A stretch of 64,000 nucleotides of DNA from the NCBI RefSeq assembly GCF_019649055.1, contig NW_026570235.1, forward strand, positions 868,001 to 932,000, written 5' to 3'. A program made the translations under genes and the position numbers. Of this stretch, positions 12,841-24,972 are shown piece by piece. The first letter of the stretch is position 1, and each line of letters starts with the position of its first letter. Below the pieces are notes generated by a model. The model made no database searches. It was not told the DNA's origin and was given only the letters and a program-made list of their open reading frames with translations. This stretch comes from Paramacrobiotus metropolitanus (Eukaryota > Tardigrada > Eutardigrada > Parachela > Macrobiotidae).

Positions 12841-14773
12841 CTCATGCTTTACTAACCATTATCAACCATGTACTGCAAGATTTGCAATACTGTAATATTA
12901 ATGCAAAACAAACCGGCAGTAAACTGACCCATTAAGTTGTAAAAGCAACACTTGCATAGTTTTTGCCTCAGACACTTGCTTCGTTAAAAGATCATACCGG
13001 AATTTGCAAAGAATTCCGTCTTGAACTTTCGGACTTCCCTGAATATTAAAATGGAAGCCTCACCGACATCCGATATATTCTGTGTGCATGTGACGATGCG
13101 AGAATAGCAAGGTGTTTGGGAGTATTTGATTACGGTTCCGGTGTAGCCCAAATGGTAAAGGTGCATGCCCTTTGGCTAAGCAGTGCCTTGGTGCCAATGT
13201 ACTCCTTGTAGCAATTCCCGTTGGCAACTTAGTACTGTACTAATTCGGAAGTTACCGGTGCAACAGCGCCGGCTGCGGAAAATCGAGATTAATTTGGTCT
13301 GCTTCTGCATAATCCATATACGACTGATAACATCAGATATTTGCAGCGTAATTATTGTAAAAAGTATGGGTATGTAGATGAACTGACATCAATTAGCAGA
13401 TGTGGATTGTCGCCACCGACAATATTATCGTTTTTTCAAGGTCATGGAGCAGTACGGTGGTACCGCACCTGACTACCGGTGCAGTATAGTCAACAGTACG
13501 ACTCACGGGCCAGCGGAACGATAGCGATTACGCACATTCAGCAGTATCAAGACTAATCCTAACAGACTAGTCTGATCAGGAAGTTGGTGTTTTGTTTGCT
13601 TGCGTACGGTCAATGCACTTTTCCGATTCAAAAAATTTGTGGGAACCCAGAAAAGAGCAAGGAAAATTTATAAATAATGGTAAAATTTCACACAGATTTG
13701 TGCGGACTGAGCGGCACTAGAAAATTTTGCCATCAGCTAACGTAAGTTTGAAGAAGCACGTACGCTTCACTAGTCCAGTTCACGCAACTGACATGTAACC
13801 AAAGCAAGATTAATATTTTAAATCTTTAACTGAGCTTTAAAGGCTGAACCGAAACTGGATCTACAAATTTCACACTAATTATAGTGGCTCACTGTTTATA
13901 ATTATTATTCTTTACGCGGAAAGAGCAGTCGTGGATGGCGTTATCTTCAGCATTTACTATAGTTAAATTTTTAGCAAATTTACTCAAATTTTTTTAGCAA
14001 ATTTTTAGCAAATTTACAAAGTCTTAATGAAAAGCAAAAATAAACTTCGCTCGGGAACGAGCGAATGTCCGGTATCTTTACACACTCAGTTTTGCATTTT
14101 GAAAGGAGATCGCTGCAGTTTGCAATCCATTATCCAAGCAGACCACAACGCAAAAATTATGGTCCATCAATGAACTACAGTCGATAGTTTATGCATACTT
14201 TCCAAACCGGTTAGCAGGCAATTATGTCGTTAATGGCGCACTCGCTACAGGACGATTTCGACTTTTCAACATGCAGCAGCACTGCTCGCAGTGGCATGCA
14301 ACCGGCCATCTTCCCGCCGCGAGGCAAGTCTGAGGCCGACCACCTATCTCAAACAATATATTCGACTGTATTTCAACCGTTTGCCAGATGATTCAGTGAG
14401 AACACTAATTCTACAGTAGTCTTCTAGGCTCATTGAATTCAATGTCAAGATCACCTCAAGTAACCCATCCAAACGCAGAGTTTGACAACCTTTAACCAAG
14501 CAAATGCAATCGTAAAGCATCACGACCCTCTGCCTTCACCATATCTATCTATCCCGATAAATTCAAGAAAAATTCTGCACAAAATCTAATAATCAACACC
14601 AAAACCAAATCAACAAAGTCGCTGCACACAATAAAACACCAAAAATTATTGTACTTCTATATGATTAAGCAACAAATATCACAACTATAATAACAAATTA
14701 ATTATTTATCGTAATTTCTCACCACTGCAGTATTACACCGTACTCTAACACCAGATGCGGTAATCTTTGCTGA
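12841..14773. other. Intergenic stretch with one small candidate ORF
   Basis: This lies beyond the 3' end of NADSYN1. The only frame with protein-like composition is a 55-codon plus frame at 14224-14391 beginning MSLMAHSLQDDFDFSTCSST. It contains a possible GC-type donor (AG|GCAAGT) at about 14323. I cannot link it to other exons. A short AT repeat (agcaaattt words) lies at 13972-14018. Confidence 0.35.
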
Positions 14774-17700
14774 TTAGCCTTTATTCGGACAGTGCAGAAC
14801 TGCGGATTCCCCAATCGGCGCGGCTTCAGACGAATGCACTTTGTTATCCTTCTGCTTGTCCTGCACTGTCATGCAGACGGAACCGGTCGGCTGTGTACCT
14901 TCCGGCACTGTGTGTTTTCGACGTTCTTCGAGTTCAGGGACCTACGGAAGGAATCATATGAGAACAAAAATCCTTTGCCGTCGCACTTCAATGACAAACA
15001 TTTCAAAAATCGTAATTCATTAACTTGTGCGCATCATCCTCGCAAGATTGATATGCGCTATAGCTGCCAATTTTCATTCTGGCTGCATTACTAAACTCCA
15101 CAAAAACTTACTCGAGCATCGATAGCCTGGAACTGCCAAGTCCAACTCGTATTGTAAAGAAACTGCCGGTGATCGAAGCGGTTATCGTCCGGACTGTACC
15201 GTTCAGCGTGGTAGGCGGGCGTGAGTGTAGTCATCTTGTGACGGTTGATAGAGTAGGTCCGGAAGAAGTGCTTGACTTTCTCGGCTACCTGTGTTGGACG
15301 GAACATTCCCGACCACGCGTGCACTAATTTGCAGAACATAGAGTACGGCCCATAACCGGCGATTTTCCGCAAACGACCGTAATCTGATAATTCCTTATAC
15401 GACATTCCCATGTCCGCCTGGAAGATAGAAGAACAGTTTCATTCAGGAAACGATCAATAGACAAAATTACAAAACTACGCCCGCCGAAAGGAAAGAAAAA
15501 AGCTCGGGTAACAAAAATCGATATTATGTGCAAATTAATTAACGCTAACATTGCCGAGACACTGGTTTCTGGGTCACTGCTGACAAAAATATCATCAAAC
15601 AGATCGCCCAACCTCCACTTTTTCAAGTTGGCATTCTCCATAAATCTTCTTAATGCTATTCCACTTTACAACAATCATATTCGTCAAAAATGTTAGACTT
15701 CGTAATTAAGCAATTACAATTTTTGCAGTTAGTGTTCGCCTCAGACGTAAGCAATACATGAAAATCATAATTCACAAACATAACCCGGGATAACTGCAAA
15801 ATCGCGTACCTCATCGGTCTGCGTTACTTTTCCCTGCTCTAAAGGCTCCAGCTCGGCAGTCGGAGGAGCTTCCAGTAACCTATATCAATCAACCATTTTT
15901 CATTTTATAACGCACAAGAAGCAATGTACACGTACCCATCCAAAACGTCGATTTTATATTTTTGGGAATAGTAACGTAGAAATTTTTTCAAATCCGTTTT
16001 AGAGATACCCCCAATGGGATTAATGTCTGCGCTGGAACAATCGTACTTCGTGAAGTAACCTCGCAAACTGCAAACAAACTGTAACATAGTCATATGGAGC
16101 ACTAGCAAAGTCAAGCTGCCGTGCCTTTCGTCCACATTAGCTGTTCCCAACACAAGCAGTCCGCCTGGCTTTCCTTGCGCCCATAGCACCAACTGGGCAA
16201 AAAGATAAGCAAGGACCATTCGCAAGCGAGCCTACAAATCGCTCATTAACCATATTTTCAACTTCATAAATAATACTCGTATCATTATTAAACAGCAAAT
16301 ATCAAAAAAATCGATAGCATACTTGAATATTTTGTAGGGCTAGATTCTCTCTTATTTCTCCTCCATGTGCTTTATACCGAGGTCGAGCAAATCCAGACAC
16401 CGATGTGAATATTTTTAAAACGGCATCCACCGCGACGTCAATCACGATGCTGCGGTGGGTAGCACCAATCTGATCAGCCAGAGTTTGCGCACGTGCTTTA
16501 GTTTCTTCGGACGAGTTCTCTGTTCCCATATAAAATGTGTGTAAAATTCGGCCACAAAATTCTTCGGGATTTGCAGGCACATAATCGTTGTCCCCGACGA
16601 TATGCTGCGCATCCAGAAGTGTCTGCTGATCTAAAATAATTTCCAATAACGGTAAAACGCCAAATACACAGATCAGCACCGAAAAATTTTCGCATTCACA
16701 CATAATACAGCAACCAATGTAAATTTCTCACGACTGAAGCCAATCCGCATATTCAAATCAGAGTTACGACGTGCGCTCACCTCCGCGCTCTACGGCCTTG
16801 CAGACCTGCCGGCACATAGAGTGCACAATGCAAGCTACGCTGCTGCTGTCAATTCCGCCACTAAGCGGTAGAAAAAATCCATTTTGCCGGCTTCGGCGCA
16901 AGTAATCCCACAGCCAGCACGCGGGTCCAAGACTGTGAGAGAAACCCAAAGAAATAACAGATAAAAAAACATTACAAAAGTTTTCTACAAATACAAATCC
17001 AACTTCGGCTCACCTTATTTCTTCTTCCGGTGTGAAGAACTTGGGCTCGACGGGTTCGTATGATGGTAGAGTAACATCGTGCACATGGCTCGGCCCGAGC
17101 GCAAACTCAACATTTATTCTAGGATACACGCTCGCTCGAGTGGCCTGCAAATTCAAAAGGATATTTATTCAAACGGGGCTTCTTCTCTAACAAAGAGAAA
17201 GTTCCATCACTTTTTGCAGCATTTCTTACCGACGCAGAACGACTGCGGATACGATTGCGGTACATGCGGACGTCTTCCAGATCCAAAACCGATGTAACCA
17301 CTTCCTTCACATATGTAAAACTTCGAATTCAGCACATCCTTTGTACAAGAATAGCATTCTCACCACTTCGTTTATTTCAAAAGTGTGTCCCTGTGCGACG
17401 ATCTCTCCGTTGATCGCGATGCAGGCGCCTCCACTGTAGAATACCCGCTCACCATCACAGCCTCGCATATTGGCGTACAAATAGATTCCACCACTCTACG
17501 CAAACAAACCGAAATTAACACCGACTGCGAAGGAAGTCGGTTGCTAAACCGTACCTTCATCGAAGCTCCTTCGATCAAGGTATAAGCAGTTCGTAGTTTA
17601 CGAAGCTCATGGTAACTTCCGCTTGCATTGGTGAAAATCTCCACTCCGTCAAGTCCCTGTGGCACATGGGAACTGCAAGACCCCGTAGCCACATCACAAA

Positions 17701-18960
17701 ATTCAGAAACACAGTCACTGAAAACTGTATAGTATACCTTTCTGCAGTCCACAGTTCTTCACATGTCTCTGCTCCAATACAAGTATCAAGAGTGGCAATG
17801 ACTCCGTCTCCAAACGGCACTTTCGTCTAAAAAATATTAAACCTGCTTTGTAACAACTGCAAATATGCACTCACCATCAAGTATGACAACTGATAAATAA
17901 ATTACAGTGATTAGTTGACATACTAATAAGATACTTAAGTACATGAAATGTCTGCAGAATAAGTCTACCTGCTTCGTAACATCAGAAATCATGCGAGGAA
18001 GGTAAAAATCCTCCAGCTGTCGTCGTTTGCACCAAGGCATAAACCACCGCGTTTCACGATAGTTTCCGTCATCACAGTTGGACATTTTCGGTCGAATCAA
18101 CAGAATCTGACTACATAAAAAAGTTCTAAGTGAACTACAAAAGTGATTTTAAAATGGGTCGAAAATAATATTAAAATAATTTGTTATATTCAAAACCGTT
18201 TATTTAACTGAAACAATTTTCTTAATCGCAGGAAATGACACAGAAACGTAGCGATTTTTGAATAACTTCTATTCACCGACAAATTTAATAAACAGATAAA
18301 AACATCTTTACCTTAAACCACTAACCCGTTTAGTGTGATCACTCGGCAATTATAAACAACATCTTTATGCATCACGGGCCTAATAACAAAACAGGCATTA
18401 AAGGAAGCCTTAAGTTCGACAACAGCGCAGGCAAATGGGGTGTGTTCTCACATTCCAATATCGAGAATAATGTCCCGACACTGAGGATCCAGAAGGATTT
18501 TCGCTAAAACCTCCCATGAATGCAGAATCGTGTCGCTCTCCAGAAAATGATCAGAGCAGCCATAACCTCTGCAACGCACACTCTCCTTTCGAAATTTTAG
18601 ACAAATCTCACGCATGTAAGAATGTCACATCGACTTACGGAATTTCCAGCTCCGGACCAAGTCGGAATCGTGCGCCTTTAGCCTTTGCTTCGTAGATGCC
18701 TACATATGAAAACGTAAAACCCTTGCACAAGCTGATATTGAAAACTGCGACTCAGAGCCGGCTGTCATAACAGCCATCCCCAAAAACTGGTCCAGAGGAA
18801 CCCGTCAAAAACTGAAGTTCGGCACAAAACCGATGAATCCCAATGCCCATCCCATCTTTCGCAATATATGCTCACTTTTGATAATCCTTTCGTAGTTGCC
18901 TGTGAAATCCATGGCCCACTGATTGAGCGAACAAGTCGCTAAAATCACTTTTCGACCCAT
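14774..18960 (-). CDS. NADSYN1: Glutamine-dependent NAD+ synthetase
   Basis: Seventeen exons: 18960-18876, 18699-18639, 18568-18452, 18379-18326, 18110-17969, 17826-17738, 17672-17555, 17495-17364, 17304-17230, 17144-17014, 16932-16781, 16630-16323, 16231-16125, 16067-15936, 15879-15810, 15417-15112 and 14941-14774. They sum to 748 codons; the human enzyme has 706. The start [19 protein letters not shown] matches the family N-terminus. The N-terminal nitrilase-type glutaminase shows its triad context: Glu in GPELEI, Lys in LIRPKM and Cys in GAETCEELW. The synthetase half has the PP-loop LSGGIDSS, then [30 protein letters not shown] and [15 protein letters not shown]. It converts deamido-NAD to NAD with ammonia from glutamine in the cytosol. 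The last exon is a hydrophilic tail of about 55 residues, less conserved. Intron 13 is 57 nt and begins with GC. RPL31 starts 468 bp away on the opposite strand. Confidence 0.95.
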
Positions 18961-19428
18961 TTCTTAATCACCCCGGAATCGTCAAAAGATAATTGAACAA
19001 ACTTGCAAAAAGCGGTCAAAAATACGGCAAGAAGATCTGTAAAAACGTCATGCAGAAACCAAAACTATCCAGAAGTCCAAATTACTCCAAATAAACCCAA
19101 AACGTAAACAAGAAGGGATTTTAGGCAAATCTTTTTTCGAGTGAAGGCAGCCAGTGGAGTTGCTTCGGCGCATTGGCGCGCTCTATTGCACCATGGCAAG
19201 CCGTCTATTCCATTTTAACGTAGCGTTAACTGTTAGGGAGCTTCTCCTGGCCCGGCTTATCGTACCACTCGATATCTTCGTTTTTATTCACCCAGTGACT
19301 TTTTACGGCCCAACTAGACGGCGCTACGATTCCACATTTGCCGTAATCGCAAAAGATTTTCTATTTCGTTCTTTGGAGATCTCCGAAGAATATAGTTTGG
19401 GTGTCGTGAGTTATTTTGGATTGTCATC
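18961..19428. promoter_or_regulatory. Shared upstream region of NADSYN1 and RPL31
   Basis: The start codons of two divergent genes are 468 bp apart, so both promoters must lie here or overlap. The stretch just before the RPL31 ATG is pyrimidine-rich in patches (gattttctatttcgttcttt), as is usual for ribosomal protein genes, but I cannot place the transcription start. This is inferred from position. Confidence 0.5.
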
Positions 19429-20533
19429 ATGAATCGCAAACGAGAAGGCCGTCGTAAGAAGGGAGCGACTAACGAGGTTGTCACTCGGGAGTACACCATT
19501 CATCTTCACAAGCGGCTCCATGGCGTGTAAGTTTCGTAGTACCGACCGAGACTGAGAACGTGTTTTTCCCGGTCCGTCTGGTTCTTCGATGCTGACGGTA
19601 GTTATCGTGATTTATAGAGGATTCAAAAAGCGAGCACCTCGCGCAATCAAGGAAATTCGGAGGTTTGCGAAAGTTCAGATGGGAACAGAGGACGTACGCG
19701 TTGACACCAAATTAAACAAGTTCGTCTGGTCGAAAGGAATAAGGTGAGTTCTGGCACTTACAATAACTCAGAACATACTGTACATATATTTCAGAGCCGA
19801 TTTTAAGATTTGTCGTGGTAATTATCACCGACTGCCCAGTGCTTAACTTCTACTATTTTACAGTCTCAGCTCAAATCATGTAATGGCTGTAAATTTGTTT
19901 TCAGGTTCAGTAGTAACTGAATAGTTGGTTTTTCTGTTTGATTGAATTAAAATATAGTATTGGGGAAAAAAACCAGCATTGGTATAACATTGGTAAATGT
20001 TTTACTGTTTAACATCCAGGAAGTTTTATTTAAAACAGAATTATTGGAATATCCTAAATAAGCCGTTCGCCAGTTCGTTTATTAAATGAAGTCAGTCCGA
20101 ATTTTTCGTCGCACTATCTAGTGTCATTACGTTTTTATAATTTCATTATTTTACTGCTGAAATAATTTAGAGTTAGGCACTGGTTTTTGTAACTTAAATG
20201 TGTCCGATCGGAAATATTATTCAAATTTAGTACGGCTCACGACTGTACGTGTGATACGATTTACAAAACTGATACAATGGTTTTCAGTGCGTTATTTTTA
20301 TTTTTCAGAGGCGTCCCTTTTCGCGTCCGTGTCAGACTTTCCCGCCGTCGAAATGAAGATGAGGATTCTCCCCATAAACTGTACACCCTTGTTACATGGG
20401 TTCCCGTCGAGGAATTTAAAGGTAATTCGCAGATAGGCATGGCTAAAAGGTGGTTGAAAGCAAATGAAAATGAAAGCTGAACAAACTTTTGTTTGCAGGT
20501 TTGCAGACGAATAATGTTGATAACGAGGAATAG
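19429..20533 (+). CDS. RPL31: 60S ribosomal protein L31 (eL31)
   Basis: Four exons: 19429-19526, 19618-19743, 20309-20421 and 20499-20533, giving 123 residues (human 125). Seen: [35 protein letters not shown], the [16 protein letters not shown] block, [19 protein letters not shown] and the [13 protein letters not shown] ending, all typical of eL31, a structural protein of the large ribosomal subunit near the exit tunnel. The start gives a short basic leader ([13 protein letters not shown]) in place of the usual Lys-rich one. Intron 2 is 565 nt, long for this gene; I saw no convincing snoRNA boxes in it. The gene converges on EMC7, whose stop is 340 bp away. Confidence 0.97.
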
Positions 20534-20873
20534 ATTTCGATTACTGTTTTCATGTTGACTATCGGATGTTCTGGAGCTTTTCTGGATGGCCTGTTAGAAA
20601 AAAACGCAAAAAAACGAATTCTGGTCACTCGCCTGTTCTTTTAATGCGTACTGTATCGCATTTTTTACAAATTATTACACCAACATGAAACATGCAGAAT
20701 ATGGCAGAAAATATGACTAGGATAAATTATTAAAAACAAAACTTAAGCTCTCAGCCAAACAGTCAATCGTAAACAGGAGAAAATTTTGAAAACAATCCAG
20801 AGACACGGATGTAAATCAAATAGCTAAAGAAGAATACAATCTCTGTACAACGCGGAGAGGAAAATGCTGCATA

Positions 20874-21946
20874 CTACTCTCTTCTTTTTTCCCTTTTCTC
20901 GGTTTTTCGAGTTGCTGGTGCTGGTTTCGCCGGAGCTCCGCCGAAGAAATTTGCCATCAACTGAGACATATCTGGAGGTTGGCTGGCCATAGCCATGCTG
21001 GACTGCAGCTCCTAAAATAAAGAGAAATGTTAATTAAACTGCTCTAGCGTTTATTGAGAGCTGAAACTGAAGTAAAACAGCAAACTTATCCCAGTTCAAT
21101 TAAATGGCACGTATTCAGGAAGTCATGGGTTTGTGACTTTGTCTTTGTCGTTAATTTTTCAAGCAGGAGAATAAACTTGCCTTGGTTGCTTCTGGATCCA
21201 CCGTCGACAACATTTTTGGTATCACCATCAATACCACCAAAGGCAATATCATCATGAGCACCTGTAAATAACACAAAAAATATAAGTACGGTACGGTAAC
21301 ACTATTTTAATGGACAGCCAAAACATGAAATTTTGCAAGCTAAATCGCTATTTTTAGATTCTGTAATTATCACTGACCATCGGATTCATGAGCATATCCG
21401 TCAGGCGCCATGCCTCTTTCGCTTGAAAATAAGATGCTCGACGCAGCAATTTCAGCTTCAAGGGATAAGGTAGTTGATTCTGGGCCGCTGCACTTCCGTC
21501 AAGAATATCGGGTCGACGAGCCCGAAATTTGCCTTTCGACGAGATATCCACTCGAGCGCTTTCGAAAATACATTCGGGATGATACACTTCAATCAGATAT
21601 GATCCCGGAGGCACTCCGGAAATAATAAAGGACTCTCGATCCTCGCTAAATGGTACACACGGAGCGTTTTATTGCGCAATGCTTCGGAAACTGATAAAAA
21701 AGGAATGACTTACCTCAGAAAGCCGTAATATTCTGATCCATCTGCAGCAATTTTGGTTCTTAAACTGTCCACGGATTTCGTATCCTGGGATTTAACATAT
21801 ACCAATTTCCCTTCTATTGTATACAATTCCTCTGCTTGTGAGGTGGGATTTTCACGATCATTTTCGAGCGCGGATGAGTAAGGAGTGAGTATGGATACGG
21901 CGATAACGCAAGCACTGAACCAACTTAAGCACATCGATAATTCCAT
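20874..21946 (-). CDS. EMC7: ER membrane protein complex subunit 7
   Basis: Four exons: 21946-21714, 21645-21378, 21261-21181 and 21011-20874, giving 239 residues (human 242). Seen in order: a signal peptide (MELSMCLSWFSACVIAVSIL), a beta-sandwich lumenal domain with SFIISGVPPGSYLIEVYHP and VDISSKGKFRARR, the block ACRLTDMLMNPMV-like (here AWRLTDMLMNPMV), one hydrophobic transmembrane segment (LMMILPLVVLMVIPKML), and a basic cytosolic tail ending KREKRRE. EMC7 is a subunit of the ER insertase that places tail-anchored and multipass proteins. Exon 3 ends in AAG followed by GCAAGT, so intron 3 is a GC-AG intron; using GC gives exactly the conserved frame into ELQSSMAM. Confidence 0.95.
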
Positions 21947-22302
21947 AATAATTTCTTGTTCTCACCACTGTGCCAAAAAGCTTTCACTAATGTACTCTGC
22001 CACGTCTATGTAAACTAATGTGGTTCTGTGATGGAAAATTTATGTGGCGGAGAAACAGCCAAGGAAAAAAGTTTAAATCAGCGTTAGCTCACAAAAGTCA
22101 GAAGGCTCAAAACTTCAAAAATAAAATATCTAGTAATTTACAAGATAATTGCATTTACAAGCCCAACCTCGGCCTCCGGCCTCGGTCGGGAAAATGTAGA
22201 AATGAATTTGGATTATTGGTTTATTATTATAATTGTCAATAATGATTATAGAATTATTAATTAGCAAACTTTACGGTAATATGATGAACTACCACCTCTC
22301 AG

Positions 22303-22815
22303 TCTAATCGGCGAAAATCCTTGCCCCTTTGTTTGACCGGCGAAAATCCTTACTCTTGTGTCTGACCGGCGAAAACTCCTACCCCTCTGTCTAACCGTCG
22401 AAAATCTCTGTCCCTTTGTCTAACCGGCGGAAATTCATACCCCTCTGTCTATCCGGCGAAAATCCTTACCCATGTCTCCGACCGGCGAAAACTCCTACCC
22501 CTCTGTCTAACCGGCGAAAATCCCTGTCCCTTTGTCTAACCGGCGGAAATTCCTACCCCTCTGTCTATCCGGCGAAAATCCTTACCCTTGTGTCTTACCG
22601 GCAAAAACCCCTACCCCTCTGTTTTACCGGGGAAAACCTCTACCCATCTGTCTAACCGGCGAAAATCCCTGCCCCTGTGCTTGACCGGCGAAAATCCCTA
22701 CCTCTGTCTAACCGGCGAAAATCCCCGCCCCGTGCTTACCGTCGAAAACCCCTCCCCCTTTTTCTAGCCGGCGAAAATCCTTAACTCTGTTCAACCGGCC
22801 AAAATTCTGTGCTGC
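22303..22815. repeat. 29-bp minisatellite, about 17 copies
   Basis: The tandem unit has a consensus near ctaaccggcgaaaatccc followed by a pyrimidine-rich half (tgcccctctgt). The core CCGGCGAAAA recurs about every 29 bp from 22308 to about 22800, with drift in the second half. An 80-residue open frame inside (SNRRKFIPLCLSGEN) is a by-product of the repeat, not a gene. Confidence 0.9.
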
Positions 22816-22818
22816 TGT

Positions 22819-23030
22819 GTCCGCATGCTACAATTTCCCTTGCCGAATTGATTTTATTTTACAAAACCACTACTCGTAGAATGCCGAAATTCCCGTTTGA
22901 AACACGAGTTATTGCTGCTCGGTCCGCATGCTAAACTTTCTCTTGCCGAACTGACTTTATTTTAAAAAGCCATCAGAATGCCGAAATTTCCGTCCGAAAC
23001 AATAAGTAAGTGCGTCCACTTGCTAAAATG
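22819..23030. repeat. 103-bp tandem repeat, two copies and a decayed third
   Basis: The word gtccgcatgcta starts at 22819 and again at 22922. Each is followed by a tttcycttgccgaa word, a ttttattt word and gaatgccgaaattcc. A degenerate third start (gcgtccacttgcta) follows near 23013. It directly follows the minisatellite. Confidence 0.75.
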
Positions 23031-23881
23031 TTTTTAATTTGACATGTATTTTGCATTTGGTGATCACGCGTGCTAACTGAGCAATCGGTTTTCGAGGCAA
23101 TTATTATAAATACTGATTTTCATTATTATCAGTATTATTATTCATTATTATTATAGTTTGTTTATTTCTAATAGTAGATATATTATTCCTTATTAATTCT
23201 AAGTATTACTTTTTTGTTTTCAATACTGAGTACAGAGCTTTGTTTTGTATTAAAGGAAAAACATTTCTGCTAAAAGAATTAGTTAATAAAATTATCGATA
23301 GAACTATTATCTAGTTTACGCCTTTACGGAATCATATAAGCAACAACAGTATAACGAAAGTCCAGCCTTATGCTGCGAGTGAATGTCCGCATAATGAAAT
23401 TTGTTACATGTGCTGAAATGACTTCTTGGAGAAATGGAAGAGCACCGAAACACCACTCTTCGATTAATCAGTAGAGTGCCAGCGCTTGCAATTTTTTGTT
23501 GTTTTATTTTGATGGCTGCTGCATATAAAACCACATATCAAATAACCTAAGCATTTTTGTGCAAAACTCTGTTTCCGGCTTCGCTTCGGTCTAATAGTGC
23601 TAGCAAAAAGCGGTGCACTTCCCTAGTAGTTTATACGTAATCCGTTGCCGTACAGTTATTTGCGCTATACTGGTTCCTTTCCTTTTTCCGCCAAAGAAAT
23701 CATACTGCATTATCGCTCTGCCAATTACGAAATTTCGACAAACAGGAGTATTAAATTTTACTGATTACTGATGTACCGCAGTTTTTATGTCCCAGTTTGC
23801 CACGCTGTGTCAGCAGTTTCCGTTCGAAAATATACGCATTTCCGCCAATCCACATTATCCACTAATAAATACTTTCTGATG

Positions 23882-24239
23882 AGCCAATCAGCGAAATTCG
23901 TTTTGGCCATGTTTCGTAATTCGAAGGAAAAGAAGATCGAAAAACTAAAGTTGTAGGGACAAACTACAGGATTTTAGCCGTTTTTTAAGCTATCGAATGA
24001 AATTTTGCGCCGGACAGTGTTGGAGGAAAAGGGAGAAAAAGAAACGGCGGAGTTAGGATTAGCCAATCAGCAAAATTCGTTGTAGTCGTGTTTCGTAATT
24101 CGAAGAAAGAGAAGATCGAAAAACTAAAGTTGTAGGGACAAACTACAGGACTTTAGCCGTTTTTTAAGCTATCGAGCGAAATTCAGCGCCGAACGGTGTT
24201 GGAGGAAAAGGGAGCAAAAAAAAACGGCGAAGTTAGCAT
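23882..24239. repeat. 179-bp tandem duplication
   Basis: Two head-to-tail copies begin agccaatcag at 23882 and 24061. They share gatcgaaaaactaaagttgt, agggacaaactacagga and gtgttggaggaaaaggga with scattered substitutions, so the duplication is not very recent. No open frame is kept across the two copies. Confidence 0.9.
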
Positions 24240-24972
24240 TGTTTGCACCGAGCGCGAAGCGCGAGGTGCTGCAATTAAGCCTTCGTCAAGGGGAAAAATT
24301 TTGTCTGTCGCCCACGAAGAGCGTGGGTCACGCTTTTCCAATTCCACAAGTTCTCACGTCCATTGGAGTGGTATTGCCGAGCAAACGTGCTGTTACAAGG
24401 ATGTGATTTACATCGCTTTTAATGGTACTGGAAGCGCGCAATAATTCTTGGTGCCGTTAGGCTCGTTATTAATTCTGAATTTAAATTTTCATGGTTTTTG
24501 ATTTTGTAATTTGCATTGCGAAATCTTGTTGGTGAGAATTTCAATAAAAACCATTTACTTTTATTCCCAACGAAATCTTTTTCGAATGACTTACGAAATG
24601 TACATGCATCCTGGCAATCCCCAGATAGTCTGCAGATCTCGCGATCGTAGTATTATACGGTGGAGTACGCCAGCTACATCTTGCAACCTCGACTGCCATC
24701 AGAACTGTGGTCGCCGTTTGCCACTCGTCCGGATCTTCTGACTATGTCGGCCGGTTGGGATAAGGTGCTACTTTTTTGACAGGTGAGAAGAACCCCCCGA
24801 TTAAAATGCCTTTCTAAGTTTAGACATTGACTAACTTCAAACTCGAGACCTGTTGTATTGGCCTTTCGTGAAGCTCCGTTGTATGTGATTTCTGGAAATT
24901 TACCGTGGTTCGTGTATACCGGACTGTCGTTAGTGTCGTACTTTTACAGCAGTTTTGCAATATGCACAACTG

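Larger units (their letters stand above)
21947..24972. other. Repeat-rich intergenic region
   Basis: No gene is supported. The stretch holds a 29-bp minisatellite, a 103-bp tandem repeat and a 179-bp tandem duplication, each listed separately. Near 24244-24335 are GC-rich self-complementary words (gcgcgaagcgcg, cccacgaagagcgtggg) that could form small hairpins; I have no explanation for them. Confidence 0.5.

Noticed and set aside
13138-13230. tRNA-like box A (gtagcccaaatggtaaagg)
   Set aside because: No acceptor stem, no proper box B at the right distance and no cloverleaf. At most it is a decayed SINE head. A similar patch at 26766-26800 fails for the same reasons.
19744-20308. Possible snoRNA in the long RPL31 intron
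   Set aside because: No paired C/D or H/ACA boxes could be found.
22416-22655. 80-codon frame in the minisatellite
   Set aside because: It is purely the 29-bp repeat read through; the period is not a multiple of three.
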